Shown: positions 1 to 21,792, counted from the first letter of the stretch. The stretch: DNA of 64,000 nucleotides from Unio delphinus (GCA_029339505.1 JAQISU010000210.1:16931501-16995500); one strand, 5' to 3'. Numbers and translations: made by a program. The notes: generated by a model from the sequence alone, not told the origin.

Positions 1-918
1 TAGATTTCAAAAAGGCTTTAGTCAGTGACATGAGGCATTGTGGGCCACAATAAAGAATTACAACATGGGTCAAAGTTGACCAACACCATCAAGCAGCTGT
101 TGGCCAAAGCTACCAGTGGAATAACTGCTCATGGTTCTGTGGGGACAGGTTCAAGACAACCGTTGGAGTACGGCAAAGCTGTCTGATGCCACCCACGCTT
201 TTCAACTTCTACTTATAGCGCATCATGAGGAAAGCCCTGGAAAACATCTGTGGGACAGCCAGTGTTGGAGGCCGTACCATCACCAACCGACGCTGTGCAG
301 ACGACATTGATGGGCTGGCAGGCAGTGAAGATAAGCTTGCAACCTTAGTGAAGAACCAGTATGAAACCTCTTCCAGAATTGACATATAGATAAGTGAGAC
401 AAAGCTGATCAGCCCAAACAACGACAGCTATGGCAAAGCTAAGACCCATCTGAAGAGACAAGAATATCTGTCTCAAAGCTAAAATCAGACTATTGAGAGC
501 ACTAGTCATCTCAATAATTCTGTATTCATGTGAGGCCTGGACCCTAAAAGCAGACAAAGAATCCAGACACTTAAAATGAAATGCTACAGAACCATCCTTG
601 GCCGGCAAAAGTAAGTCATTATGAAGGCCTCCTCACCAGTGTGAAAAAGAAAATGCTGAGATGGTATGGCCATGTCACTAGAGCCAACAGTCTATCCACA
701 ACAGTACTGCAGGGTAGTGTAAAAGGTGGTAGACGAAAGGTAGGCAGAGAAAAAGGTGGAGGGACAACATCACACAATGGACCAGGAAAAGTTTCTCGGA
801 CACACAGGTATTGGCACATGATCGAGACAAGTGGAGGGAACTGGCCAGATGTTCAGCAGCACTGTGCCTTAACGCCTACGCTAGGTCTAGAGACTGATGA
901 TGATGATGATGATGATGA
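1..918 (+). mobile_element. RTE-like LINE, 3' end of ORF2 (copy A)
   Basis: Frames on the plus strand read reverse-transcriptase segments typical of RTE-clade elements: a GGRTITN...ADDIDGLAGS stretch around 265-330 holding the ADD active-site box, and a C-terminal RWYGHVTRA block near 660-690. The fragment ends in a GAT microsatellite at 895-918, as RTE elements often do. In-frame stops and frame changes show it is dead. It lies in intron 9 of gene A and matches 46296-47278. Confidence 0.85.
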
Positions 919-1364
919 GTTAATTTATGAGGCTCGCCTTTACAGTTCATTGACATATTATTCACATACATACATACATACATACATACATACATACATA
1001 CATACATACATACATACATACATACATACATAGTCAGACAAACAGACAATAAAATAAATTATAACTTTCAACTCTGGTGCAGAGAAAAATCGGTATCGCA
1101 CGCACACAACTCTTTTATGTTTATAGAGCTTCTTCCAATTTTTCCATGGGTGTATCCATCGCCCATCATTTCATTCCATTTCGCATGTAAATGCCTTTAA
1201 TTTACTTTATCTTATTTGTTATTTAAATAATTTGATATTTACGCATGTACTATTATCTATAATAACAAAAACTCTTCTTCAACACATTCAAACCTATTTA
1301 AGTAACCAGTTTGCAAACTACGGGATTATCTACTATTAATTGTCTGATCTTCATAACTTGCCAG

Positions 1365-1442
<78 letters not shown>

Positions 1443-1779
1443 TATACATTCACCCCTCGAGTTATCCCTGGAATTTTGACTGTACAAGTTCAGATTAATC
1501 CAAAATGTCAAACTTACGGACCAAATGGGGAATTTAAAAGTTTTATCCGGAAAACATCTACATCAGAATCTTTACATAAAATCTTAATGACACCCTCAAT
1601 CGGAAACGTCAATGACCTGACAAAAAATATTTATTTTATTTTTATGCTTCTGATAGGATTATCGTGAATTTACTACCATTTTCACTATTAGGATGTGAAA
1701 TTCGGACGATTTGCACGATTTGCACGATTTTTACTTGTAAACACAAAAAATTCGGACGATTTTGATGATTTTTACTACG

Positions 1780-1836
<57 letters not shown>

Positions 1837-2254
1837 ACTTTTATTATTTTTAAGCCTTGGCAGACATTTGATTGTATATCATTGTTGTTCTGTCGTCTCA
1901 TATAGTTTGATGATAATTAAGTAACAAGAATGAAATAATAGTTTTTTTCTGGTCTGTTCTGGTCTGTAACATATTTTATGAAAGTAGTAGGCAAACACGC
2001 AAGGCATTACGTATACACGCTATTCTAAACAACACAATAAGTACACATGACATGCCATACATTCTGATTGGCTGTGTTCCATATTATATTTCAAATTGCT
2101 TGCTTGTTATATTTCACATGGCCTGCTTGTTATATTTCACATGGCCTGCATATTATATTACACATTGACTGCTTCTTATATTACATATTGCCTGCTTTTT
2201 ATATTACACATTGCCTGTTTGTTATTTTACACATTGCCTTCTTGTTATTTCCAG
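919..2254. other. Gene A intron 9 remainder: microsatellites and a short minisatellite
   Basis: No gene is seen. The stretch holds an ACAT run (966-1032), an AT run (1370-1441), CA then TA runs (1783-1836), and about seven copies of a ~23-30-bp unit reading CTGCTTGTTATATTACACAT between 2090 and 2250. The last repeat runs up to the acceptor of exon 10. The same elements recur at 47326-48765. Confidence 0.75.
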
Positions 2255-11508
<9,254 letters not shown>

Positions 11509-11831
11509 GTGAGTATATCCGTTAGAACGGAATCCTTTAGGGGTAAATTGATTAGACGGAGAGACTCTAAAGGACGCAGCTTCGAATCTTGTTCACGTCA
11601 CGCAGGGTCGGTCGCCACGATGTCTTTTTTAAGCAATGTACTATACTCAAATTGCCTCTGCACACTATGTTGTTCATCTATTAAAATATAGTGAACCAAG
11701 AATAAAATCTTTAGAATTATATTTGAAAAACTATTATTAATTAATTAATTAATTTATTAATTAGCAAACATTTGACGATAATTATGGATATAACCGATGT
11801 TGATACTACTTCTACTTCTACTGCTACTACA

Positions 11832-11873
<42 letters not shown>

Positions 11874-11879
11874 CGTATA

Positions 11880-11925
<46 letters not shown>

Positions 11926-11968
11926 TAATATTAATAATGAGAAGAATAAAAAATGATAATATTGGTAA

Positions 11969-12029
<61 letters not shown>

Positions 12030-12165
12030 AGGAAGACGAAGAAGAATGATAATATGAATAATAATAATAAAAATAATGAGAATAATATTATAATCGTATA
12101 AATAATAATAATAATAATAATAATGAGAAGAAGAAGAATGATAATATTAATAATAATAATAAAAA

Positions 12166-12197
<32 letters not shown>

Positions 12198-12325
12198 ATA
12201 ATAATAACAATCGACTTCATCGGCAGTAAATTCATTATTATAGGTCTTCGCTTTAACAAACATTTTCGGACGTTAGTTAAAATATCTCTGTGACAATAAA
12301 TTACATTCGTCTCTTTTTCTTGCAG
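11509..12325. other. Gene A 3' UTR intron with AAT microsatellite
   Basis: Begins GTGAGT and ends TTTTTCTTGCAG. Most of 11829-12205 is an interrupted AAT/AAG/ACT trinucleotide array. Translated poly-Asn or poly-Leu/Ile frames across it are artefacts. Confidence 0.75.
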
Positions 12326-12470
12326 GTTAATAACTTAGTGTTCAACGCTGATCCAGTACTGTAAACGCTACATACAGGATCCGAATTTACAATATTTACA
12401 CGTTTTCCTGAATTGTATCAACGATGTATTATTAGTGAAATAAAATAAAGAATTGGTTGTATTCTTATTT
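12326..12470 (+). other. Gene A 3' UTR exon with polyA signal
   Basis: Starts after TTTTTCTTGCAG with GTTAATAACTTAGTG and contains overlapping AATAAA signals at 12439-12449. It is closely conserved with 56341-56480. The cleavage site is inferred. Confidence 0.7.
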
Positions 12471-12739
12471 TCTATATTAATGAGCATTCGACGCCTCACT
12501 ACGTTGTGCATGTTAATAAGTTCATCGTAATGATATTTAGAATATCAGGAACGCCAGCGATATCGCAAAAACACCGATCCCTGTTACTGGTGCTATCACA
12601 TAAATCGCTGATAATGTACCAAATCATATCATTGTTCCAGATACCACGGTGGATTCCGTATATGCAACAATGTTGATGATACGAGAATGAATTGTGATTG
12701 TATTCAAATCTATCAGGGATTCCACTGATTATATATGCG

Positions 12740-13804
12740 AGATTTTTTGTTAATCGTTCGAGCTAACCATTTTACGTGCACTAGTTCAAATAGCTTTTCG
12801 TTAATTACAGCAAGTTTTGCATGTACGTATTGGATTTCCAAAGAAATCTCCGATGTCTTTATTAAGTCTCCGAAAGTTGGTTCTGCGGAAATCTTGAAAG
12901 ACTATAACGTGCTTATCATTCTGACATCTAATTTGTCACTAGTTGCCGTGTCGCTGTCGTCCACATATTACTTTTTTGTTGAGTCATCGTCTAATGCTGG
13001 GTATAACAGAGAGACGATTTTATTTTTATTGAGTCATCAATTGATGCTGGGTATAACAGAGACGATGTTATTTTTTATTGAGTCATCGTCTAATGCTGGG
13101 TATAGCATAGAGACTTTCTTTTTTGAGTCATCGTCTGTTCCTGGGTATAGCAGATGGACTATTTTAGTTTTGTTGAGACATTGTCTAATGCTCGGTATAG
13201 CGGAGAGACTGCTTTATTTATGTTGAGTCGTCGTCTAATGCTCGGTATAGCAAAGAGACTACCGGTATTTTTGTTGAGTCATCGTGTTATGCTGGATATC
13301 AGAAAGACTTTCATTATTGTTGAGTCATCGTCTAATGCTTGGTATATCTATACTATCTTAGTTTTGTTCATGTTGAGTTCACCGGTCATTGTATCACCGG
13401 TTTTAACAACATGTTTATTATTCTCTTTTCTGATAAACGCGATCAGTCTGTGATTTTCCCGGATTCATTAAATAATGGATATTATCGACGTTACCACCTA
13501 AACTCCTCATCAAATATCAATCCATCTAATATTGCTTGATATGTTAAAGGTTAATAATGATCCTAAAAAGCTACAACTACATCGTTGTCAACCCCAACGA
13601 CGTTCATAAGTTTAGCAAGCTCATCCTTAGTCGCCTATTTTGACAAATCATCGTCACTGAGACTAGATTTCTCAACCCTACCGCTAGTGGTATAAGATCT
13701 TCCATAAATCGATTATAAAATAGGAGATATTTGAAACGACGACTGACATATTCATGTACAAATTTATGCGGTAGTGACCCATTGGTATTCCCCGACCTTG
13801 ACAT
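12740..13804 (-). pseudogene. Degenerate gene with tail-fibre-like motif (copy A)
   Basis: The minus strand starts MSRSGNTNG at 13804 and reads into HKFVHEYVSRRFKYLLFYNR, then loses frame near 13690 and meets stops. Further along, residues comparable to those in copy B give a GDTMTG-type motif near 13390. A ~50-bp repeat whose minus-strand frame reads YPALDDDST follows (13390-12965), and the gene then ends in degenerate sequence ending near 12740. The motif resembles phage tail-fibre/collar repeats of the type GDTMTG.LNM...KI...DP.DD.DAATKK. The function in an animal genome is unknown. An origin in a large virus-like transposon is inference. Confidence 0.5.
12965..13390. repeat. ~50-bp minisatellite derived from the degenerate gene
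   Basis: About eight to nine copies of a unit containing TTGAGTCATCGTCTAATGCT and GGGTATA.CAGAGAGACGAT. Unit length varies between about 45 and 50 bp. The unit looks like an expanded coding repeat of the minus-strand gene around it. Confidence 0.88.
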
Positions 13805-13964
13805 AGCTTAAATTACTTTAAGTTCTTTTGTACAAAATATATGAAGATTTATTATAGTTTGTGATGCATGTTAAATTTCTTTAGACAACACTATGTGGAT
13901 CAACAGCATATGCATCCCAGTGAGTTCCAGGGAGGGATTATCCATCACAGTTTATATACTCGTT

Positions 13965-14400
13965 AAAACACCCCAAATGCCCATATAATTAAAACCGCCC
14001 CAAATACTCATATAATTAAAGCGCCCATAATACCCATATAAATAAAACGCCCCAAATACCCATATATTGAAAACGCCCCTAATACCCATATAATAAAATG
14101 GCCCCAAATACCCGTATAATTAAAAACGCCCCAAATACTCATATAATTAAAACGCCCCTAATACCCATATAAAAAACGCCCCAGATACCCATATACTGAA
14201 CAAGCCCCTAGTACCCATATAATTAAAACGCCCCTAATACCCATTTAATAAAAAGGCCACAAATACCCATATAATTAAAAACGCCCCAAATACTCATATA
14301 ATTAAAACGCCCCTAATACCCATATAAAAAACGCCCCAGATACCCATATACTGAACAAGCCCCTAGTACCTACATAATAAAAGCGCCCCAAATACTCATA
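13965..14400. repeat. 26-bp minisatellite
   Basis: About 16 copies of a unit near ACGCCCCTAATACCCATATA plus ATTAAA. Copy number differs between blocks: about four units at 26215-26315 and about 22 at 57745-58325. Confidence 0.92.
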
Positions 14401-14788
14401 TAATTTGCTGTCAACATAAATTTTGTTCTTTCTTTGAGTTGTGTTCTCTGCTTTTCTTATAAACCTTTGTTCTTGGATGCGTTATTGCACAGACGATAGC
14501 TGTAGTTACATGGCAACTGATATAGCAGTAATAATCATGAACAGTTCCAGTATGTATTTTATGTGTTGAAATTAATATGAATTCTGTAAAAAGAAGGCTT
14601 TAAAGTGTTTAAAAAAGCGTGTACCATAACAGTTGAAATTCATCATAGCAGTTACATATATTCTCTGCTTGGAATAAATTCAGAAGTATGTTTGTCTCTC
14701 TGGATATTTGTCTTTTTCCCTTTTTTTTACAAAATAGACTCACGTACACATTTTGTGGTAGTTTGCCCCTAAACAGTTGCAATAATCA

Positions 14789-15009
<221 letters not shown>

Positions 15010-15643
15010 TCTTTCACTCTGCAAACACAATCACACTCGCATATATATTATAAACAAATCAAATATAGATTTCGTTCCCAAATTGCAACCTGGATTAATT
15101 CTACTTGCAATAAGTTAGCATGTACATATCTAATTTAATACACGAATACTGTATAATGGTCACTTTGACCAAAACTTTGAATCAAATAATCACGGAGTCT
15201 TTATTTAAACAATATTACACTTAGTTTGTATTGTACACCATTAGTCTTATATTTTGTATATGTAATCACATTTCAAAACAATTACTGGCCACCCAGGTGC
15301 TTAACTCAACGGGATCAACAGAACGTGGCTTATGTAAGAGGCCAGGGAACGCAAACATGCTTGTGGTGGCAATTGTTACTAACAAATAAAGTAAACATTT
15401 ACCTTCCATCTTTGGTGAATAATGTATGTCTCCTGGACCTCAAGTTATGGGGTGAATTATTATTGCTCTACACAGTTTAATCATATATCTAATGAAACAT
15501 TGTTACATCAGAAATATGAAGAAAGTCTGGTTTTATATCATGATGTGTATGTATGTGTGATGATCAAGCAATGCTTATAAAACTGAAAAAGTGGAATCAT
15601 CTTATGATTATGCGGCAACTTTTCACCCCCTAACGAATTTCTA

Positions 15644-15704
<61 letters not shown>

Positions 15705-16039
15705 GATAAAAGATTTCCTTCCTTGCTTAATAATGTGCTGATGTGATAGACACTTTTAGATTCACTGGTAGTGCATCTGTAGTAGAGTGACCTCTTGCAT
15801 GGTAGTAAAACAGACTCCATGTATTTGTTGCCATGGATTATGTCCAATAAATTTTGATGTCGCTAAAAGTTTGCACCACTCATATATTTTTGTATGTTTA
15901 CTGATTTATCAATTACAGCTACATATGTAGATTTTAAAAAGTTGAAATGTGTTAGTGATATAATCCGTTGTCTGTATAGTCAATTGATGTTATCTTTGTA
16001 ATTATATGTACATTATATTATTGCCTGGATTGTTTATTT

Positions 16040-16755
16040 CTACAGTACATCGGCTGGTCTAGTCTAAAGTAAATACTTTGATTTATTCCTTTGTAGTCTC
16101 AGGTACATCTGTAGATTTGCATTGTTCTATTCTAAATTACATTGATATGTGTCCATTGTTCTAGGCTTAAGTACATTAATTATTTTACATTGTTCTAGTC
16201 TAAGGTATATCTATTAACTGATATTGTTCTACTTTAAGATGGATTTATTGATCGACATTGGTCTATGCTCAAGATACATTCATTTATTGACTATGTTTTA
16301 GTCTAAGATATATCTTTTGATTGACATTGTTCTAGTCTAAGACACATCCTTTGATAGTCATTGTTTTAGTCTAAGCTACATCCGTTGATTGACATTGTTC
16401 TACCATAAGATACATCTATGATAGACATTATTCTAGGCTAAAGATACATCTTTTGATTGACATGTTTTAGTCTAAGATTCATGATTTTATAGACATTTAT
16501 CTAGGCTAAAGATACATCCATTGATTGGCAATATTCTAGTCTAAAGTACATCCTTTGATAGACATTGTTCTAGTCCCAGATACATCTATTGATTTACATT
16601 TTTCTAGTCAAAGGTACATCTATTGGCTGACATTGTTCTTCTCTAAGATACCTGCATTGATTTACATTGTTCTAGTCTAAGATACATCTATTGATTAACA
16701 TTGTTCTAGTCAAAGGTACATTTATTTACTGACATTGTTCTACTCCAAGATACAT
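16040..16755. repeat. ~34-bp minisatellite
   Basis: About 20 degenerate copies of a unit reading roughly GACATTGTTCTAGTCTAAGA then TACATCCATTGATT. The homologous array in the third block is at 27740-28240. The unit is not obviously coding. Confidence 0.9.
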
Positions 16756-16764
16756 CAGAAGTAA

Positions 16765-16990
16765 AAGGGGTCCCTATAGCGTCAAGGGAAAATCCAGTCA
16801 AAAAGGGCTTGGGCCCATAAGGTGTCAAGGGGAATTTAACATGGTGGGCCTATCTGGCGTCAAGAGGAATTTAACATGGGAACTTTTTGGGCCTATATAG
16901 CGTCAAGGGGAATGTGACATAGTGGGTCTATATAGTGTCAAGGGAAATTTAACATGGGGAATATTGATTTTATTTGGGATTGTCTAGCAA
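16765..16990. repeat. Short minisatellite with GCGTCAAGGGGAATTTAACA unit
   Basis: Four to five copies of a ~45-bp unit containing GGGCCTATATAGCGTCAAGG. It sits between the 34-bp array and the histone-type stem-loop. Confidence 0.8.
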
Positions 16991-17041
16991 CAAGGGAAAA
17001 TGGAGGCAAGGAAAGCATATACCTTTTCCAGGTATATGAGT

Positions 17042-17057
17042 GGCCCTAAAAAGGGCC
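17042..17057 (-). terminator. Histone-type 3' end stem-loop
   Basis: On the minus strand a 6-bp stem GGCCCT/AGGGCC closes a TTTT loop. It is flanked 5' by CCCAAA and 3' by ACTCA, close to the metazoan histone mRNA 3' end (CCAAA, GGYYCT, four-base loop, AGRRCC, ACCCA). A purine-rich GGAAAAGG lies about 11-18 bases further on, where a histone downstream element would be. It lies 111 bp past the stop of the coiled-coil ORF 17168-17557 on the same strand. Whether it is used is unknown. Confidence 0.6.
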
Positions 17058-17167
17058 TTTGGGTACTTCTTCTTCTCTTATATTTTGCCGTTGTTCAACC
17101 ACCTTCTGATTTCACCAATTATTCCCTTTTTCTTCTTCGTTTTGTCCTCGGGAATCCAGTCAGGATG

Positions 17168-17557
17168 TCACTTAGTTCTAAACTTCTCTTGTATCTTTAT
17201 GCAATCGTTTTTTAATCTTTCAAATTCCTCTTTCCTTTTTTTGTTTTCATTGTCCATTCTCTCCTTACTCCAGTTATCTTTTATCTTCTTCACTTCTTCT
17301 AATAGCTCATTTCTCATCAGTTCTTCGGCTTTTGTGAGCTGGTCCAAACCATTTTGGACATGGGGCCACTCTGTCAAGATCTTATCCAAAAAGCACTTTA
17401 CATTTTGGACAATATCTATCACTTTCTTCAATGTCCCCACTCTGACATAGGGTGGGTTAATGCAGCCTCGTAACTTTTCGGCTTCTTCTTCTAGCATTCC
17501 TTCTAAGAGCTCCATAGCTATTTGCAGTCTTTTTTCAGGCTGTTCGTAAACTTCCAT
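17168..17557 (-). CDS. Hypothetical coiled-coil protein, 129 aa
   Basis: An intact ORF on the minus strand of average-complexity sequence. It starts MEVYEQPEKRLQ and continues through heptad-like Leu/Ile/Glu/Lys-rich helices (about residues 10-30 and 40-128), with cysteines near 32, 54 and 119. I recognise no family. It is followed after 111 bp by a histone-type stem-loop on the same strand and preceded by a two-copy direct repeat with CCAAT- and TATA-like text. It could be an intronless gene, the end of a longer one, or part of a mobile element. There is no second copy in this window. Confidence 0.4.
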   Translation of the reverse strand: MEVYEQPEKRLQIAMELLEGMLEEEAEKLRGCINPPYVRVGTLKKVIDIVQNVKCFLDKILTEWPHVQNGLDQLTKAEELMRNELLEEVKKIKDNWSKERMDNENKKRKEEFERLKNDCIKIQEKFRTK

Positions 17558-17683
17558 TCATTATGTAGTCTTTCCACTACATATTCTCCGTCTAATATCC
17601 AGAAATAGCTGTGTCTTAAAGTGTTGAATTTAGTTGATGCTGTCACCATATTCTATAGTTATTCCGTGGAATGGTTCTAATCA

Positions 17684-18225
17684 ATCAATCAATTACATAG
17701 ATTAAGGTCACAGACGCAACTAAGTACTTTCGCGACCAGTCGGGCTATTTAATTGGTCGGGCTCAAATGTAACTTTGACTACGCCGGACTGTGTATCACC
17801 GAATCCCGGCCACCACTTTAAATGGCAGTCTCGCCTTATATATACATGTCCAGCCACGGAAAAGCAGGAAGGCACCCGGCAAAGGAAGACTAGTTTATAA
17901 AATTATGTCACTTTAGTTATTGACAGAAATCAATCAGTTTTATATCATATTAAGTTTGTCAATCAATTATATGAATTAAGGTCGCATGCGCAACTATGTG
18001 CTTTTGCGACCAGTTAATGCCCGAGGGTCGGGCTATTTAATTGGTCGGGAATAAAGGTAACTTAGACTATACTGGGCTGTGTTGTCGCAGTCTCCCCGGC
18101 ACCCGCGTTAAATGGCAGTCTCGTCTTAGAGTAACATGTCGGGTCACGGCAAAGCAGGGAGGCACCCGGTTTAGGAAAACTAGTTTGTCAAATTGTTTCA
18201 CTCTAGTTAAAGACAGAATCCAATC
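17684..18225. repeat. Two-copy ~260-bp direct repeat
   Basis: Copies at about 17684-17935 and 17956-18225 share several blocks: CAATCAATTA, GGTCGCATGCGCAACTA-like text, GGGCTATTTAATTGGTCGGG, and AAATGGCAGTCTCG near the end, with a CAAAGCAG..AGGCACCCGG tail. Read on the minus strand, the shared block gives CCGACCAATTAAATAG, a CCAAT plus TATA-like combination. It could be a tandem promoter unit for the coiled-coil ORF or an unknown repeat family. Confidence 0.7.
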
Positions 18226-18834
18226 GGTTTGATATATTATTACTTCTAAAATGAAGTATTAAGTATCTGTGTAATTAATTAATTGCCAAATAGTTTAGTT
18301 GTACTTTACATCTGTGTGAAAATAGTCCGAGCTTGAAATCAAGATTTCCAATATCTAATCAGAACCCGTGTTACGTAAAAGTAGATAAATTCCAATGGAT
18401 CAGCCTTGTTTTCGTCGACAATCAGGTTAGCCTATTTCTGTTTCTCCATACTCCTGGATGTTGCCATTGTTTACCCTTGAAACGCCCGGGTCGCACTTAT
18501 TTATAATCTAGTTCAGTTTTACTATAAGCAGAAAAAAATACCAATAATGTGTAAGTCAAATGTGCAATTGAATAAAATCCATATAGTCATAGAATTTTTC
18601 ATCTTTCCTATCAATAAATATTTCTAGCACATAGTGTACATGTTGTTGGTCCTTAACAAATTTAATTGCTAAACTTTCTTAGTGACATAAATGAGTGTAT
18701 TCACTGTTAGGTATTTTAACTTGTTAATTTTGGTCAAAATTGATCAAGTTAGATTTCGAGAAAGAGATTGTTTGAAAAGGGTTCTCGTACCAAATGAGAA
18801 CCTTGGGAAGGGAAAAAAAATAGAGTCGGAGTGA
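18226..18834. other. Intergenic: nothing recognised
   Basis: AT-rich sequence without a supported ORF, RNA gene or repeat. Confidence 0.5.
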
Positions 18835-19600
18835 GTGGTGTTTTGTGTTATTTCATTTCTTCCTTCTTTTTTCTCTTCTTTTCCCTTTTCTCTTTCCCAC
18901 TTTCTTCCTACTCCCTTCTTCCCTCTTTCATTCTTTTCCTTCTTCCCTCCTTCTTTTTCCTTTCTTTTTATTTTTTCTTGTCGGTTGGTTGGTGTTATGT
19001 TTCCTTCAGCTATCACTATTTGATCCCGGTATTGTATTTATCTAGGCACTTATCGGTTGACTGGTTTTACTGTACCAACTTTGTGCCACTACTTAATGTC
19101 ATGTTCTCTTTTTTCTTCTTTTTTGTCTTCTTTTGTTTCCTTTTCCATTTTTTCTTTCTCTCTTTCTTCCTTTTCTCCCGTTTCTTCCTTTTTTTCCTCG
19201 CATTACAATGTTTATAATATCCCCCTTTCCCTTCCTTCCCCCTTTTCTCTTTTCATTTTATATATTTATTTTAGGGTAATGTTAAATGGTTCTGCTTTTT
19301 TAAGCTAGCATTATTACTATCCGCTCTGGCCCCTTTAACCGATATTTATTTATTTGATAGTTATAATATTTATTTTTTGTCTGTTTATTTAAGGCATTGT
19401 AACGTGGGTCTGCTTTTGAGGTAGTTGTGTTATTATCTGCTCTGGCCCCTTGATTGATAAATATTAAAATCTATGGCTATGTTAATGTTTATTTATTTAT
19501 TTGATGGTTTTGATATTTATATTTTGTGTTTTTTGTCTATTAATTTTAGGTAATTAAGTATATTTATATAGGTAGTATTTACATTTTTGTTATACATTTT
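18835..19600. repeat. Polypyrimidine tract and partial direct repeat, possibly LINE 3' UTR
   Basis: Positions 18840-19255 are largely CT-rich. Then a segment with CCGCTCTGGCCCCTT (about 19318-19435) partly repeats at about 19435-19560. Because a LINE C-terminal fragment lies just to the right on the minus strand, this may be the 3' UTR of that element. That reading is inference. Confidence 0.5.
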
Positions 19601-19619
19601 ATCTAGAATGTGGGGGAAT

Positions 19620-19760
19620 TATGTAATTGAGTAAAGTGTTCTTTGTTGTAGTTGGAGGACGGTACGTTGTCGATGATATTTGTGACATATGTTGAATACA
19701 TGTTGAAATGTTTCAGTTTCTGTACAGTGTGGACATTTATCCGGCGTGGGTCTGATAATT
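19620..19760 (-). mobile_element. LINE C-terminal zinc-knuckle fragment
   Basis: Minus-strand translation reads KCPHCTETETFQHVFNICHK, a C-x2-C-x7-H-x4-C knuckle like those ending non-LTR RT proteins, and stops at TAA near 19620. No upstream RT domain is seen, so the piece is 5'-truncated or degraded. Confidence 0.6.
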
Positions 19761-20900
19761 ACAATTGAAAGGCTTCATATTTTGCACACATCATGAATTC
19801 AAACATTCAATGACAGAACAAAAACACACTTGCACACTTTCAGATTTCAGCACTCTGCTGTATTTCATGTCGAATTATCATAGATAAATCCAGTCCATCT
19901 CCACGAAATGTTGTTGAATCTACACAAATACCAAACTTTTAATTCCAGATGAAATTGAAAGTTGTCGCAATGCACATTCATTCACAATATGACTCCATAT
20001 TTCAATTTTAAGTAGACCAAAACGCCATTTTCTTTCGAAAGTTATGTCTACTAGGTTCAAAGTTATCTAGGCGGAGTTATTTGAACACGAATTATGTTGC
20101 TGTATAATGATGGCTCAGCTGTTGTGTATTTAGTTTGGAATACTGCATACATTCAGTTACTTTGTTTCTTGTATTGTATGTTTGATAATATGATTAAGAC
20201 TTAGGTAGGAACAGAAAATGAGCATATGATAAGTTTACTGCATTTGTATGGGAAAATATTAACTCGTGTTTTTCTCGGATAGAAGGTCGTGCAGTATTTC
20301 CATTCAAATTTTCCTAAATGTAGCTACCTATAATTCCGCATCGGTCAAAGATCATCGATCATTAATATCGATTAATCATTCAGTGGACAAATCACATAAC
20401 GCAAGATATGCTCGCTCATAACACAGTTGGTTAATACCTGTCAGCATCCATGGTTTGGAAAGTTTTAAATATCGCGGGAACACCCTGATGGTGTTGAGTG
20501 ATTCCTGCACAGGGATAATTGTGAATTAATGTCACGGATAACCCGTATCGGGACACTCCATATCATATCATCAATGTCACCACCACTAACGTCACTGACT
20601 TTTAGCACTGACGACAACGAAAATATCTGTTCGTCAAGATATTCAACAATCGTTGCTTCTCGTTAGTCATTAAGTGTAGCAACGATGGAAATATCGTTTT
20701 ACTAATTTGTGAATGCTGACGAAACATGCGCTGTTTCATGTCCGCTAAACGTCTTGGCTTTACGGATATAATTACGTAACTGCAAATGTCTTATTGTGGG
20801 GTGTTTGCTCATATTGATTAATCTGTCAAAATCGAATCTAGGATATAAAGATTTTATCGTGGCTAATCTTGCAAACTCCTCCATTATATAATTACAGAAG

Positions 20901-20905
<5 letters not shown>
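19761..20905. other. Intergenic: nothing recognised
   Basis: No supported gene or repeat. A few short inverted repeats occur near 20620-20700 but have no clear identity. Confidence 0.5.

Positions 20906-20968
<63 letters not shown>
20906..20968. repeat. TA microsatellite
   Basis: About 31 uninterrupted TA units; translated YIYI frames across it are meaningless. Confidence 0.97.
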
Positions 20969-20975
<7 letters not shown>

Positions 20976-21712
20976 GACACTTCTGGATTATTATATAATG
21001 ACGTTACTACTAAAAAATATAGTTGCCGATGGGTGATGATCATATACACAACTCTATGGTAACAGCCATAATACTATAATTAATGTGCTAATAATCAATC
21101 GAGTATTAGACGAGGGAGTTAAGGCCAAACCCATATGTAAAATGTGGAATTAGTGTGAGAGAAACTGTATAGCTTTGCATAAATTGTGGTGGCAGAAAAT
21201 AAAGCTTTAAAACTGTAGTATGATAAAATAAACGATGGCTGTCCAATAAAGGATTCTGAAGATTATTTTGCTGTAACTAAATAATAATAATACAAAGAAC
21301 AATTCTTTTTGTCTCTAAATATGCCATAAGCTACGATTCCACACATTAAAACTAGCACAGATTAAACTAAGCACAGTTAGACTAATTGAATGGAAACATT
21401 GATAAATCATTTTGATTTTTGTATGTCAGTTTGTAATGGTTTTCACAGTCATGGTAAAGGAAATCAAACTTTGACTTGTTTAAAGACGATATGGTCGGTA
21501 GCGCCTGATGTTCGTATGTCTATGTGTGAATACTCAAATATTCCCAGGAATAAAATCAGAGTTCCGTCTTTAAACAAATGTTTTTTAATTCATTAGTCTG
21601 ATTAGTGAATTAAAGTCCACATACTTTAGTACCTGCATTCTGGGCTTTTAAGGAACAAAATCAATCTATGGTCGACATACAGATTGATTTCATTGTATTA
21701 AATTTATACATG
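20969..21712. other. Intergenic: nothing recognised
   Basis: AT-rich, no supported feature. Confidence 0.5.
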
Positions 21713-21714
21713 TA

Positions 21715-21792
21715 CAGGTATAATACGCACATCAAGTTATTTAATTCAGTGGGCGGGCTAAAAAAGTAGCATAAGCGGGTGTATTATACCTG
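21715..21792. mobile_element. 78-bp mini-MITE with perfect short TIRs
   Basis: The ends CAGGTATAATAC and GTATTATACCTG are perfect 12-bp inverted repeats, extended imperfectly by GC-rich bases (GCAC against GGGT). The pair is flanked on both sides by TA (21713-21714 and 21793-21794), as expected for a Tc1/mariner-type target duplication. The interior is too short to code. Confidence 0.65.

Noticed and set aside
11545..11620. tRNA- or SINE-like boxes (GATTAGACGGAGAG and CTTCGAATCTTG)
   Set aside because: No cloverleaf can be drawn and no SINE body or tail follows; matches are too short.
11741..12259. Poly-Asn and poly-Leu/Ile/Ser frames
   Set aside because: AAT trinucleotide array inside a 3' UTR intron.
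17000..17215. Plus-strand frame beginning MEARKAYTFSRYM
   Set aside because: It overlaps the palindromic histone-type hairpin and runs antisense to the better-supported coiled-coil ORF; no conservation evidence.
18744..19308. Frames rich in Phe/Ser or Lys/Glu
   Set aside because: Low-complexity CT-rich DNA; no domain and several equally open frames.
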